The notes beneath the pieces were generated by a model that was not told the origin of the DNA, searched no databases, and saw only the letters and a list, made by a program, of their open reading frames with translations. The translations under genes were made by a program, and so were the position numbers. This document shows positions 50,682 through 60,474 of a stretch of DNA of 64,000 nt, in pieces; the stretch's first letter is position 1, and every line of letters starts with the position of its first letter. The stretch is from Acidobacteriota bacterium (lineage in GTDB: Bacteria; Acidobacteriota; Vicinamibacteria; Vicinamibacterales; Fen-181): contig PMZR01000011.1 in NCBI GenBank assembly GCA_003170135.1, positions 1 through 64,000 of the forward strand, written 5' to 3'.

Positions 50682-52686
50682 AACCCTGCAGCCGTCGCGC
50701 GGGACGACGCGATCGCGCGGGGGCGCGCGATGGCGGGAAGTGGCCGCGGTCTCGGCGGTCGCGTTCGTCATCACGCTGGTCATCGCCGCCCCCGTTCTGC
50801 GCGCGCCATCCGAGCGGCTCTTCGGCATGGAGATCGTCGGTCGGCACCACGACCCGTTCACCGTGATGGAGCAGTTCGGCCGCCCGATCGCCCTCGGCGC
50901 CTACTCGCAGCCGGTCACCGACGTCACCGGCGCGCTGCTCGCGCGGGCGGCGGGCCCGGTGGCCGCGTACAACTGGCTGGTGCTGCTCACCTTTCCCCTG
51001 GCCGCCGCCGCCGCGTACGCGCTCGCGCGTCACCTCGGGCTCCAGCCGGCCGGGGCCACCTTTGCGGCGCTCGCCTACGCGTTCTCGCCCTTCCATCTCG
51101 CGCATGCCGCCTACCATCCTCAGATCGCGCAGACACAGTGGGTGCCGCTGTACCTGCTCGCGCTGTGGCGGTGTCTCGACGCGGCCTCGCCGTCAGCGAT
51201 TGGGTTCCTCGTCGCCGCGACGCTGGCCGTGACGCTCTCGAACTTCTACGGCGGCCTGATTGCGGCCGTCATCACTCCGGTCGCGGTGGCCGCGTACTGG
51301 CTCGTCACCCGCCGCGAGGGCGCACGATCGATGCGCCGGCTGTGCATCACGGTCGGAAGTCTTGTGGTCATCGCCGTCTCCGGCCTCGCCTACGCGGTGT
51401 ACGCCGCCCGCGCCGTCGTCGTGAACCGCGCAGCGTTCGCCTTCCCTCGTGCCGACCTGTTCCGCTACAGCGCGAAATGGTGGAGTTACCTGGTTCCGCC
51501 CGTCGCGCATCCGCTGCTCGGCGAAGCGGCGCATCGCATCTGGAACGGCGCGGGCGTCCGCGAGGGGCTGCTCGAACAGCAGGTGAGCCTCGGCTGGGGA
51601 CTCGTCGCGCTCGGGCTCATCGCGTCCGTTGGATGGCTGGTCCGCCACCGACAATCCGCGTCGCTCACGCGCGTGCCGATTCTCGTCATTGTCGCGGTGG
51701 CCGCGCTCCTGTGCTCGCTGTCGCCGGAACGGACAATCGGGGCGTTCACGTTCGTCCGGCCTTCCGCGCTTCTGTACCACCTCGTGCCGATGTTCCGGTC
51801 CTACGCGCGGTTCGGCGTCGTCGTGCAGCTCATGGCGGCGCTGCTGGCGGGCATCGGCGTGGACTATCTCCGCCGGGCCGGGACCTGGCGCGCGCAGATC
51901 GTGTGCGTCGCACTTGTGGCCCTCGCCGCCGGCGAATACCTGGTGTGGCCGCCGGCCCTGTGGCGCGACGTGCTGCCCACGAGCGCGCACCGCTGGATCG
52001 CGCGACAGCCCGATCGCGTGCGCGTGCTCGACTGCGTCCCCCGTACGACGGCGTCGGCGTCAGTCGAGTGGCTCACGGGCCAGCGCGTCACGCTGCTGGG
52101 CGGTGCCTTCGATGACTGCGGGGAGGCGGATCTTCCCGGGAAGCTGGCGGCCGCCGGGTTCACGCATCTGCTGCTGCGGCGAGGCACCTGGGAGGAACGA
52201 TGGTTCGCCGAGCGGCCGACGCCCGAAGGCCTGCGGGCGCAGGTCCGCTTCGACGATGCCGACGTGTTCGCGGTCACGGCACCACCGGCCCCGGTTTACA
52301 CGGCGCACATGAGCGCATTCTCTGCGCGCGAGCACGATGAGCGCCTGACGTGGCGATGGATGGGACCCGATGCGTCCTGGAACATCGTGAACAGCAGCGG
52401 TCGGCCGGTTGTCGCCACCGTCGACGTCGAGCTGTCGGCGTTCGGCGGCGTCCGCCGCCTGGATCTGCTGCTCGATCGGCAGGCGGCGCAGATGCTGGTC
52501 ATCGAGCAACCGCGTCGTCTCTACCGGATCGGCCCGCTCGCCCTGTCCCCTGGCGATCACGAACTGGCGTTTCACCCGATCGACCCGCCGAGGGTCGCGG
52601 ATGATCTGCTGAAGAACGGCGACCGGCGTCCGCTGTCGTTTGCCGTCGGCACCTGGCGGTGGACGGCGCAGGGAGAGCAGCGGTGA
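50674..52686 (+). CDS. Large multi-pass membrane protein, YfhO/glycosyltransferase-C-like
   Basis: A 670-residue protein with 11-12 hydrophobic helices in the first ~400 residues and a soluble C-terminal domain of about 250 residues. The first loop carries FGMEIVGRHHDPFTVMEQFG and the regions LVVALPLAAAAAYALARHLG-like helices and LSNFYGGLIAAVITP resemble GT-C-type polyisoprenol-dependent sugar transferases such as YfhO, whose Asp-rich loop holds the catalytic acid. GTG at 50674 follows GGGAGG; it overlaps the exosortase gene by eight bases and the methyltransferase gene by four. A role in glycosylating or lipid-linking the exosortase substrate is inference. Confidence 0.7.
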   Translation: MIETLQPSRGTTRSRGGARWREVAAVSAVAFVITLVIAAPVLRAPSERLFGMEIVGRHHDPFTVMEQFGRPIALGAYSQPVTDVTGALLARAAGPVAAYNWLVLLTFPLAAAAAYALARHLGLQPAGATFAALAYAFSPFHLAHAAYHPQIAQTQWVPLYLLALWRCLDAASPSAIGFLVAATLAVTLSNFYGGLIAAVITPVAVAAYWLVTRREGARSMRRLCITVGSLVVIAVSGLAYAVYAARAVVVNRAAFAFPRADLFRYSAKWWSYLVPPVAHPLLGEAAHRIWNGAGVREGLLEQQVSLGWGLVALGLIASVGWLVRHRQSASLTRVPILVIVAVAALLCSLSPERTIGAFTFVRPSALLYHLVPMFRSYARFGVVVQLMAALLAGIGVDYLRRAGTWRAQIVCVALVALAAGEYLVWPPALWRDVLPTSAHRWIARQPDRVRVLDCVPRTTASASVEWLTGQRVTLLGGAFDDCGEADLPGKLAAAGFTHLLLRRGTWEERWFAERPTPEGLRAQVRFDDADVFAVTAPPAPVYTAHMSAFSAREHDERLTWRWMGPDASWNIVNSSGRPVVATVDVELSAFGGVRRLDLLLDRQAAQMLVIEQPRRLYRIGPLALSPGDHELAFHPIDPPRVADDLLKNGDRRPLSFAVGTWRWTAQGEQR

Positions 52687-53537
52687 CACGGCCATCGGAT
52701 ACGCGCGGTGGCGTTCGGGCCTCGACCGTGCCGTCGGCGTATCGCCGCTTCTGGGCCGACGTGGGCGAGCGCTTCCCCGACCTGGGCGGGGCGGCCTCGA
52801 CCCGCTACTACTCGGAGAACGAACGCCGTCTGTTCGCCGAGCACTTTCCCCCGCTGCGCGGGCTGCGGGTGTTCAAGAGCGATCTGTGGGACGAGGCCAA
52901 GAACACGCGCATCCTCGCCTGGGCCGGCCGGCAGGGCGCCCGCGTCTACGGCATCGACATCTCGGAGCCCACGGTGAGCGAGGCGCGCGCTGCCTTCGAT
53001 CGCGAGCCGCTGCGCGGCGCGGTGGCCGACGTGCGCGAGCTGCCCTTTCGCGACGCGAGCTTCGACGCCGTCTACTCCATGGGCACCATCGAGCACGTCC
53101 GCGACCCCGAGCGCGCGCTCCAGGAACTCGCGCGCGTGCTCAAGCCTGGCGGCCGCGCCATTGTCGGCGTGCCGAACCGTTACGATCCGTTTCTCCGGCC
53201 GCTCCTCGCGGCGGCGCTCCAGGCCCTGGGGCTCTACGCGTACGGGTACGAGAAGTCCTTCTCGCGTCGCGCCCTGAGGCAGATGCTCGAACGCGCCGGC
53301 CTCGAGGTCGTGGCGGAAACGGCGATCCTCTTCATCCCGGGCTGGCTCAGGATGCTGGACCTCGCCTGCCACGTGCGGTGCCGGCCCCTCTCGGCGCTCA
53401 CGGGCGCCCTCGTGTGGCCCTTCGTCTTCCTCGACCGACACCTGCCGGCGGTGCGCCGCCACGGGTACCTGCTGGCGACGGTCGCGACGAAGCCCGGACG
53501 CGAAGTCCCCTTTCACACCCCGGCTGTGCATAACTGA
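52683..53537 (+). CDS. Class I SAM-dependent methyltransferase
   Basis: A 284-residue methyltransferase of the Methyltransf_11 type: the AdoMet-binding core VYGIDISEPTVSEARAAF, the acidic/aromatic DAVYSMGTIEHVRDPERALQ and the post-core ELARVLKPGGRAIVGVPNRY. The C-terminal ~80 residues (GYEKSFSRRALRQMLERAGL, onward) contain hydrophobic patches, suggesting a membrane-associated substrate. GTG at 52683 overlaps the previous gene. In the exosortase operon it may methylate a surface glycan or lipid carrier. Confidence 0.85.
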   Translation: MTRPSDTRGGVRASTVPSAYRRFWADVGERFPDLGGAASTRYYSENERRLFAEHFPPLRGLRVFKSDLWDEAKNTRILAWAGRQGARVYGIDISEPTVSEARAAFDREPLRGAVADVRELPFRDASFDAVYSMGTIEHVRDPERALQELARVLKPGGRAIVGVPNRYDPFLRPLLAAALQALGLYAYGYEKSFSRRALRQMLERAGLEVVAETAILFIPGWLRMLDLACHVRCRPLSALTGALVWPFVFLDRHLPAVRRHGYLLATVATKPGREVPFHTPAVHN

Positions 53538-53693
53538 ACAGACGAGCCCAATCCCTCCGGCCTACCATGTTGAAGCCGAGCATGCGATCAGGCTTCTGGT
53601 GCGCTTGGCTTCGTCCACGTTCCGCCGGCTGTGGTCATCCTCGTCGTTCTGATGCGGGTCACCCCGGACACGGTTCTTTACGAGGAGGGGTTG

Positions 53694-55382
53694 ATGTTCA
53701 GTTCATTTCGTCGTGTATTCGCCATCGGCACGGGTGCGATCGCAATCGCGCTGGTGCTCGCGCCAGTGGCCGCCGCGCAGGTCGGCGGAGCAGACACGTG
53801 GCACAACGCCCATCGGCTCGGTGGCTCGGCGGCGTTCTACACGCCACCCTTGAAAACGGCTGACGGTCTGAAGCGGATGGCGGCGAAAAAGGGTCTGGCG
53901 GAGGACATCCGGACGATGCTGCGCGAGAGCGGAATTCCCGAAATATCTGACGCCGTGCTGGCAGCGTTCACCGGGGCCGCCTCTTCGGTGAAGGGCGGCT
54001 CGTGCAGCGATGCGACGCCAGCCGACGGGGTCATCGTGGACTGCAAGGTCGAGCCGGGATCGACCCTGCTGTGGATGGCCTACCGGCCCAACGCCAGGAA
54101 GGGACACCGCGCGCCGGGCCGGCTCGAGAGGGTCCGATGGGCCGGCAACAAGCCGTTCGACGCGTTTCTGTTCCGCGTCACGAACGACTACAAGATCTAC
54201 ACGTTCATCGTGCCGAAGGCGTGCGGCAATCTGTCGCTGATGTCGGTCAAGGAGATCGAGGGCGAGCCGGTCGGCGTCTCGGTCGACCGCGTGTGCGAGC
54301 CGTCGGGTACCCTGCGCGAAACGGTGAGGGCGAGCAGCCGGGACCTGGCGCGCGTGCAGCGGGTGAGCGTGGCCATCAACGGTCAACCGGCGGGTGAGAT
54401 GACCGCGCCGTCCTGGACATTCGCGTCCAACAAGCCTGGCGATTACACGTTCGACGCGACCGATACGAGGGGCCGGCCCTATGTCGTGACGCCGCGAACG
54501 GCCCACGTGGACGCGTGCCCTGCGCCGCCGGAACCGCCACGCCCGCCGACCGTCGTCCGGCCGACCTGCAGCATGGCGTTGTCCTCGGCTCGCGTGAAGG
54601 GTGGCTGGGAGATTACCGTCAATGCGACGCGCTGCACGACGGGCACGAGCGACGTCGCTCCCGCGGTCACGGTGGAACTGCGTGACGACGCCGGCGTGGT
54701 GGTCGGGCAGGCGCTGACGCTCGACCCCAGCCTGACGGGGAAATTCATGGTGCGCAAGCCGGGCACCTATCGCGCGACCGCCACGGTGAGCACGCCGCGG
54801 ACCGTCGAGTCGGGCGGCAACCGCTACGAGGGCACCGTCACGTGCGACGAGGGTACCACGATCGAGAAACCCGTCGGCCACGCATCGGTCTTCATCGACG
54901 CCCTCGGCGGCAAGGATCGCCGCGTGCGCCCGGTCGACGGCCGGACGACGGTCGGCGGCGGTCCTGTCATCGCGAACAGCGGTGCAACGGACTTCGCCCA
55001 GTGCTCGCCGCTCATCGGCGTGAAGTTGGGCGTCTCGAAACGGTTCCACAACGACTGGGAGATCGCCGGTGCCGCCGGCGTCGCGTTCAGCCTGGTGAAC
55101 GACGACAACAAGGTGCGCGAGCACGAAGTGATGGCCGATATCGAGGCGAACAAGTACCTGAACAGCGGGATGTTCCTCGGCACCGGCCTCTCGCTGTGGG
55201 ACCTGACGCACAGCGACACGTTCACGCCCGCGTGGATGCTGCATTTCGGCGTGCCGCTCGGGAACCACCCGAAGCACCAGGTGTACTTCCTCGTGGAAGG
55301 CCGCCTGTTCTTCGATCACATCGACGACGTCCAGAACAACTACCAGTTCTGGGGCGGCGTGCGGGTGCATTTCGGGAAGTAA
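53694..55382 (+). CDS. Secreted protein with Ig-like repeats and outer-membrane-barrel-like C-terminus
   Basis: A 562-residue exported protein. ATG at 53694 follows GAGGAGG and begins a signal peptide (SSFRRVFAIGTGAIAIALVL). Residues ~30-230 are of unknown type with two Cys pairs (GGSCSDATPADGVIVDCKVE); two Ig-like/PKD-like segments follow (WTFASNKPGDYTFDATDTRG, FMVRKPGTYRATATVSTPRT). The last ~120 residues (IGVKLGVSKRFHNDWEIAGA to YQFWGGVRVHFGK) alternate hydrophobic and polar residues and end in Phe-Gly-Lys, suggesting an eight-stranded outer-membrane barrel. Function unknown. Confidence 0.7.
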   Translation: MFSSFRRVFAIGTGAIAIALVLAPVAAAQVGGADTWHNAHRLGGSAAFYTPPLKTADGLKRMAAKKGLAEDIRTMLRESGIPEISDAVLAAFTGAASSVKGGSCSDATPADGVIVDCKVEPGSTLLWMAYRPNARKGHRAPGRLERVRWAGNKPFDAFLFRVTNDYKIYTFIVPKACGNLSLMSVKEIEGEPVGVSVDRVCEPSGTLRETVRASSRDLARVQRVSVAINGQPAGEMTAPSWTFASNKPGDYTFDATDTRGRPYVVTPRTAHVDACPAPPEPPRPPTVVRPTCSMALSSARVKGGWEITVNATRCTTGTSDVAPAVTVELRDDAGVVVGQALTLDPSLTGKFMVRKPGTYRATATVSTPRTVESGGNRYEGTVTCDEGTTIEKPVGHASVFIDALGGKDRRVRPVDGRTTVGGGPVIANSGATDFAQCSPLIGVKLGVSKRFHNDWEIAGAAGVAFSLVNDDNKVREHEVMADIEANKYLNSGMFLGTGLSLWDLTHSDTFTPAWMLHFGVPLGNHPKHQVYFLVEGRLFFDHIDDVQNNYQFWGGVRVHFGK

Positions 55383-55478
55383 CGCCCGGCGCATCGGCGA
55401 CGGCCAGGGCCGGCGGTCCGCAAGGGTCGCCGGCTGGCTGGCCGGCGCGTTCACTTTCAGCGGAAGGACCGACGCGTC

Positions 55479-55757
55479 ATGACGATCACATTGCCGGGGC
55501 TCATCCTCCTCATCGTCGTCGCGGCCGTCTGCGGCGCCATTGGCAAGGCCATCGCGGGCGGGGTGCGCGGTGGGCTCCTCGTCTCGACAGCGCTCGGGTT
55601 CATCGGCGCGCTGGTCGGGCCTTTGCTGGCGGCCCGGCTCAGGCTCCCGGAGCCTCTCGTGGTCCACATCAGCGGGCATCCGTTCCCGATCCTGTGGTCG
55701 ATCATCGGCGCCGCCCTCTTCGTGGCGATCATCCACCTGGTCTCAGGACGCCTGTGA
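55479..55757 (+). CDS. GlsB/YeaQ/YmgE family stress-response membrane protein
   Basis: A 92-residue protein with three hydrophobic helices (LPGLILLIVVAAVCGAIGKA, GLLVSTALGFIGALVGPLLA, WSIIGAALFVAIIHLVSG). The G-x-G-x-GK/GG pattern between helices is that of the transglycosylase-associated (GlsB) family, linked to envelope stress. ATG at 55479 has GGAAGGA upstream. The protein probably sits in the inner membrane. No operon partner. Confidence 0.85.
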   Translation: MTITLPGLILLIVVAAVCGAIGKAIAGGVRGGLLVSTALGFIGALVGPLLAARLRLPEPLVVHISGHPFPILWSIIGAALFVAIIHLVSGRL

Positions 55758-55926
55758 CCGGGGAGATCCGACGCGTCCGTACCGGCGTGGCCGGGTGATC
55801 GTCTCGCCGCCAGGCGTGTTCCACCGTGCGGACCATGCCGGGCGAGTAACGCAGATCACACACGGCGAGACCTCACGGTCCCGGCGCCCAAGCCGGCGGA
55901 CACAGCCGCGAAGTGGAGGCAGAGAA

Positions 55927-56397
55927 ATGGTCAGAGCCCTCATCCTGGCGTGCGTTGTCGCGCTGTCGGCGTGCGTCTCCCCGGTCGCGCCGGTGGCGCC
56001 AGGCGCAGCCAGCATGTCCGTCGCGCCGGCCCGCGCTGACGCCCCCGCGCCGACGACGCCCACGGTCACACCGACGCCCACCGCCACACCGACGCCCACC
56101 GCCACAGCACCGACGCCCACACAGACGCCGGAGCCCACGCGTCGTTGCCAGGGCACGGTGGATGCCGCCTACTGGTTCGGGAAGGCGCAACTGGTGGGCA
56201 CGTTCGCGGTGAGCTGGAGCGACGGGCAACTCAGGTTCGGTCAGACGGTCATTCCGATCGTCATTGACGAACCCGGTCGTCTGCTTGCCTTCCAGCCGGA
56301 CACGACGATCTGGATCGTCTACGACAGCATGTGGTCCTATGCCGGTGTCGCCGGCCAGGCATCCGGGACGCTGGCCTGCTCCGGAGGGCAATCGTAA
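55927..56397 (+). CDS. Lipoprotein with Pro/Thr-rich linker and small C-terminal domain
   Basis: A 156-residue lipoprotein: signal MVRALILACVVALSAC with the lipobox LSAC (Cys16). A low-complexity linker of PT, PTAT and PTQT repeats (about residues 44-73) is encoded by imperfect ~18-base repeats of the ccgacgcccaccgccaca kind, which could vary in copy number. The C-terminal ~80 residues form one domain with a Cys pair (RRCQGTV ... LACSGG) and no known family. It probably projects into the periplasm or from the outer membrane. Confidence 0.75.
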   Translation: MVRALILACVVALSACVSPVAPVAPGAASMSVAPARADAPAPTTPTVTPTPTATPTPTATAPTPTQTPEPTRRCQGTVDAAYWFGKAQLVGTFAVSWSDGQLRFGQTVIPIVIDEPGRLLAFQPDTTIWIVYDSMWSYAGVAGQASGTLACSGGQS

Positions 56398-56412
56398 GCG
56401 TCGCGACCCGTC

Positions 56413-58500
56413 TCAGCCGATGGGTTCCAGCAGCCTGACGAACTGCGCGGCGCCCACTGGCCCGCTGAAATAGTTGCCCTGTCCCTCGCTGCACCGCTGG
56501 GTCCGGAGAAACACGAGCTGCTCCTCCGTTTCCAGGCCTTCCGCGATGACTCGATACCCGAGGCTCCTGCCCATGCTGATCACGGCGCAGACGATGGAGG
56601 TGCCCATCGGATCGGCGCTGATCTCGTGGACGAACGACTGATCGATCTTGAGCACGTTGATGGGAAACTGGCGCAGGTAGCTCAAGCTCGAGTACCCCGT
56701 CCCGAAGTCGTCGATCGCCAGTTGCACCCCCATGTCTTTCAGGGCCTGGAGCGTCACGACGGTGGATTCGGCGTGCCGGACGAGGGAGCTCTCCGTCAGC
56801 TCGATCTGGAGGTAGCGGGCATCCAGCCGGTTGTCGGTCAGCACCGCGCGCACGTGTTCCAGAAAGCGCGGGTCCCGGAACTCGGCCGCCGAGATGTTGA
56901 CGGCCACCGCCATCGGCCGCCGGCCTTCGTCGATCCACGCCCGGGCCTGCCTGCAGGCTTCGCACAGGACCCACTGGCCAATCGGCACGATGAGGCCGCT
57001 GTCTTCGGCGACCGGCACGAAGTCGTTCGGGAACACGAGGCCCCGCTCCGGGTGCGCCCAGCGGATCAGCGCCTCGACGCCGGTCATCGCGCCCGTGTCG
57101 AGATCGATCGTCGGCTGGTAGTGGAGCACGAACTCGCTCCGGGCGAGGGCGCGGTGCAGGCCCGCTTCAATCGCCTGCCGTTCGACGGCCCGTGCGTTCA
57201 TGTGCGGCTCGAAGAACTGGTAGGTGTTTCGGCCACCGTCCTTGGCCTGGTACATGGCGGTGTCCGCGCACTTGATCAGCGTCTCCGCATCCGGACCGTC
57301 GTCGGGGTAGATGCTGATCCCGATGGTGGCGGTGACATGCAGATGGTGGTCCCCGACGTCGTGCGGCGGGGCGAGCGCGTTGCCGATCTTCTGCGCGCAG
57401 GCGTCCGCATCGTCCGCGTGCCCGATCTCCGACAGCAGCACCACGAATTCGTCCCCGCCCTGACGGCTGACCGTGTCCGAGCTCCGGACGCACGTCACCA
57501 GGCGTCGTGCCACCGACTGCAGCAGCGTGTCGCCGATCGCATGTCCCAGGCTGTCGTTCACGTGCTTGAACCGATCGAGGTCGAGGAACAGGACGGCAAG
57601 GCGCTGGCCGTGTCGGTGGGCCAGGGCAATCGCCTGGGTGAGACGATCGTTCAGCAGCACCCTGTTGGGCAAGTCGGTCAGAAAGTCGTGCTGCGCCAGG
57701 TAGACGGCCTGCAGGGACATCGCCCGCGCCTGGCTCACATCCCGGAACACGATCACCGCGCCGATCACCTGGCCGCCCCGATCGTGGATGGGGGAGGCGG
57801 AGTCTTCGATGGGCGTCTCGAATCCGTCGCGCCGGATGAGGAGGCAGTTCGGGGTCAAACCGAGGACCCGGTCGAGCTGAATGGCCTGGTCCATGGGGTT
57901 GCGCGCGGGTTCGCGCATCGCGGCGTCGATGATCTGGAACACCTCGGCGACCGGCCGCCCCAGCGCCTCCTGGCGCGCCCAGCCCGTCATGCGCTCGGCC
58001 ACGGGATTGAGATAGGTCACCGTGCCCGAAAGATCGGTGCTGAGCACGGCGTCGCCGATCGAATTGAGCGTGACGTCCGCGCGCTGCTGCTCGAGGAACA
58101 ACGCCTCATCCGCCGCTTTTCGTTCGATGATCCGCTTGAGGGCCCGCGGCAACGTGTAGCTGTCGAGGCGATCCCGTTGGAGATAGTCCTGCGCTCCGCG
58201 CGTGACGGCTTGCGCGGCCACGTCCTCGTCATCCGGCGAGGCGATGACGAGGATCGGGACGTGCGGCGCCGCGCGCCAGACCTGGTCGAACGTCGCGATC
58301 CCCTGGCTGTCCGGCAGGCGCAGATCGAGCAGGACCGCGGCGATCCCGGGCTCGCGCAGTCGTTCGAGGCCATCGACCAGCCGTGGCACGCACTCGACGA
58401 TGAATGCGCCGTCCTGGAGGTCGGCGAGCGCCTTCCGAATCGATCGACCATCCGGGTCGTCGTGCCCGACGACGAGAATGCGCGTCGCGTTCGCAGTCAT
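56413..58500 (-). CDS. REC-PAS-GGDEF-EAL cyclic-di-GMP signalling protein
   Basis: A 695-residue protein: a receiver (residues ~6-125; Asp59 in VLLDLRLPDSQG) followed by a PAS domain (~140-255, LNSIGDAVLSTDLSGTVTYL), a GGDEF domain with an intact RQGGDEFVV active site and an EAL domain with the GVEALIRW signature, NISAAEF, DDFGTGYSSL and KIDQSF motifs. Both cyclase and phosphodiesterase sites look functional, so it may switch between making and degrading c-di-GMP. No partner histidine kinase is next to it; its gene is alone on the minus strand. Confidence 0.92.
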   Translation of the reverse strand: MTANATRILVVGHDDPDGRSIRKALADLQDGAFIVECVPRLVDGLERLREPGIAAVLLDLRLPDSQGIATFDQVWRAAPHVPILVIASPDDEDVAAQAVTRGAQDYLQRDRLDSYTLPRALKRIIERKAADEALFLEQQRADVTLNSIGDAVLSTDLSGTVTYLNPVAERMTGWARQEALGRPVAEVFQIIDAAMREPARNPMDQAIQLDRVLGLTPNCLLIRRDGFETPIEDSASPIHDRGGQVIGAVIVFRDVSQARAMSLQAVYLAQHDFLTDLPNRVLLNDRLTQAIALAHRHGQRLAVLFLDLDRFKHVNDSLGHAIGDTLLQSVARRLVTCVRSSDTVSRQGGDEFVVLLSEIGHADDADACAQKIGNALAPPHDVGDHHLHVTATIGISIYPDDGPDAETLIKCADTAMYQAKDGGRNTYQFFEPHMNARAVERQAIEAGLHRALARSEFVLHYQPTIDLDTGAMTGVEALIRWAHPERGLVFPNDFVPVAEDSGLIVPIGQWVLCEACRQARAWIDEGRRPMAVAVNISAAEFRDPRFLEHVRAVLTDNRLDARYLQIELTESSLVRHAESTVVTLQALKDMGVQLAIDDFGTGYSSLSYLRQFPINVLKIDQSFVHEISADPMGTSIVCAVISMGRSLGYRVIAEGLETEEQLVFLRTQRCSEGQGNYFSGPVGAAQFVRLLEPIG

Positions 58501-58570
58501 TGAGGCCCCTCGATGTGCCTTCCAGAGCCTCGCCGCCAGACAAGGCCCCTCTGCCCTGCGGCCACTCTTC

Positions 58571-58987
58571 TCATGGATGGATTCCGAAGTGTTCCTTCAC
58601 CTTCGCGACGATCTGCGGATCGGTCAGCTTGTCCGTAGTCTCGATGCCGACCACGAGACGCTCCGACAGCCCCTTGGAGCGGCTCAGACGCTCCTTGAGT
58701 TGGAGCTTGGCCTCTCCCGGCCCGAAGATCAGGAGCGCCTCGGGTTGGCCCAGGCGACGGATGACCTCGTCGTAATACCGGTCGAGATGCTGGCCGTGGC
58801 GTTCCTCGTACTTCTTCTCGCCCTTGCCTTCCTGTGGGCCGTCCGGGGTCGGGTACCCTGCCCGGCTCGAATATCGGGCGTGCGGTCCGACGTCGGATTC
58901 CAGCGTCGTGGCCGTGACGCGGCCCGCCGAAGCGGACACGATGACCGCTTTCTTGTGGTCGATCCAAATGCCTACCTTGTGGTTCAT
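58571..58987 (-). CDS. Conserved hypothetical protein (host-attachment/eRF1-domain-like)
   Basis: A 138-residue protein: KVGIWIDHKKAVIVSASAGR at the start, HGQHLDRYYDEVIRRLGQPE, then EALLIFGPGEAKLQLKERLS and VVGIETTDKLTDPQIVAKVK at the end. The GIWIDHxxAxIV and LLIFGPGEAKxxL pattern occurs in a family variously called host attachment or translational machinery protein, with an RNase H-like or eRF1-like fold. Function unknown. It overlaps the M48 protease gene by four bases (ATGA) and so is co-translated with it. Confidence 0.75.
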   Translation of the reverse strand: MNHKVGIWIDHKKAVIVSASAGRVTATTLESDVGPHARYSSRAGYPTPDGPQEGKGEKKYEERHGQHLDRYYDEVIRRLGQPEALLIFGPGEAKLQLKERLSRSKGLSERLVVGIETTDKLTDPQIVAKVKEHFGIHP

Positions 58988-60453
58988 GGCACCTCGTCGG
59001 TGGAGTGTGGCAGGAATGTCTGAGAGCGCGCTGCCCCGGATTGAACAGGCGCCCGCCGCCGGCCGGCACGTCCTTTTGGCACGTCGCCGCGTGTCTGCTG
59101 GATCATGCCGATCGACGAGACGACCTGGCGAAACGTCGGGTCGTACGTGTCGAACTCATCGCGCGGGGCGACCACGAGCGCGTAGAAGAGCCGGCCGTCG
59201 CCGAGAAGCGCCGTCACGATCTCCATCCGTTCCTCCCGGCCGGTCACGTCCGACACGTTCGACATCACCGCCCGCAGGGCCGGGCGATTGGCGAGACGGA
59301 CGCGGTCGTCATCGGAGAGTCGCCGGAGGTTCGGGTTGTCGCTCGCGAGTAGCGCGATGAGGGCGTCGGTCGCGCTTCGCAGATCGTCGCTGTCTCGAGG
59401 GACCAGTCCAATCTCGACCCCGTGCGTGAAGACCGTCTGCCCGCCGGCGTCTCCATATGCGCCCCGCGGGGCAAACACCACCGCGGTGCCATCGGGCAAC
59501 GCGCGCCAATTGGAAGGCACGCGGACCTGGAAGAGGTTGCGGTCGGTGTGGGTCGTGAAGCGCGCCGATGTCGGTTCGATGCGACCCGGGCGCTCCAGGT
59601 CGAGCGCCGGCGTCGCGTCGCGTCGCAGGCTGGTCCCGAGCGCCGCTGCCGTCGTCGGCGCCGGCGCCATCGCGCGCAACCGCGTGCGTGCGCGTTCGAA
59701 GGCCGGCGTGTCGCGCACCGGATGTTCCACCCGCAGGGACGCCGCTTCGTGGAGGATGGTCTCGTGGCGACGCTCGTCGGCCCGGCCAATCGCCTGGAGG
59801 AGGCCGGCCATGTCGCGAGGGTCGTATCCCGCGCGCGCCATGACGCGCACGCCGAGCGCGTCCGCCTGGCGCTCGTATTCCGGCGCAAATCGGCCTGGCG
59901 CCGTTGCCCCGTCGATCGGCTCGTGCTCGGATCGGACGACACCGGTGCTGCAGCCCTCCTCGAGGGTTGCCACCAGCGCCCGGGTGAGCGCGGCGATCGT
60001 CAACTCGGTGACCCTGGAGGCTTGCGCCGTCCCGTGGCGCAAGGCGATGTGACCGAGCTCGTGGGCGATCACGCCGGCCAGCTCGCCCGACGAGCGCGCG
60101 GACTCGATCACCCCGCGATTGACGAAGATCGGTCCGCCCGGAAGGGCGCGCGCGTTGACCTCGCGCACGTCGATCACCTGGACAAAGTAATGGAATTCGG
60201 GGTACTGCAGCTCGGACGGCAGCGCGGCGACCAGCCGGCGCACGACAAACGTCAGATACCGCGTCACCGCTTCGTCGTGGAGCACGGGCAGATGACGCTC
60301 CACCCACGCGGCGGCATTGATCCCGATCTCGACGTCGTCTCGCGGGGTGAATCCGTTAGGCGGCCCTGCCGCCGTTTGCGCGACGAGCGGGCCGCGGCAC
60401 AGCAGGGTGAACAAGGCGGCAAAGGCCACGCAAGCCGATTGTCCGCGCGACAT
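58984..60453 (-). CDS. M48 family metalloprotease, secreted
   Basis: A 489-residue BepA/Oma1-like protease with a signal peptide (ACVAFAALFTLLCRGPLVAQ). Zinc ligands are His131 and His135 in AHELGH and Glu194 in EYERQADALG. A region of roughly 200 residues after the protease domain (TDRNLFQVRVPSNWRALPDG) has a lipoprotein-chaperone-like fold seen in many soil-bacterial M48 proteins. It should act in the periplasm on misfolded envelope proteins. ATG at 60453 is the first of the frame. Confidence 0.88.
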   Translation of the reverse strand: MSRGQSACVAFAALFTLLCRGPLVAQTAAGPPNGFTPRDDVEIGINAAAWVERHLPVLHDEAVTRYLTFVVRRLVAALPSELQYPEFHYFVQVIDVREVNARALPGGPIFVNRGVIESARSSGELAGVIAHELGHIALRHGTAQASRVTELTIAALTRALVATLEEGCSTGVVRSEHEPIDGATAPGRFAPEYERQADALGVRVMARAGYDPRDMAGLLQAIGRADERRHETILHEAASLRVEHPVRDTPAFERARTRLRAMAPAPTTAAALGTSLRRDATPALDLERPGRIEPTSARFTTHTDRNLFQVRVPSNWRALPDGTAVVFAPRGAYGDAGGQTVFTHGVEIGLVPRDSDDLRSATDALIALLASDNPNLRRLSDDDRVRLANRPALRAVMSNVSDVTGREERMEIVTALLGDGRLFYALVVAPRDEFDTYDPTFRQVVSSIGMIQQTRGDVPKGRAGRRRAPVQSGAARSQTFLPHSTDEVP

Positions 60454-60474
60454 GTGCTGCTCCTCGTGCGATGC

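Noticed and set aside
56060-56150. CRISPR-like or variable-number repeat array
   Set aside because: It is an in-frame Pro/Thr linker in a lipoprotein with no spacers.
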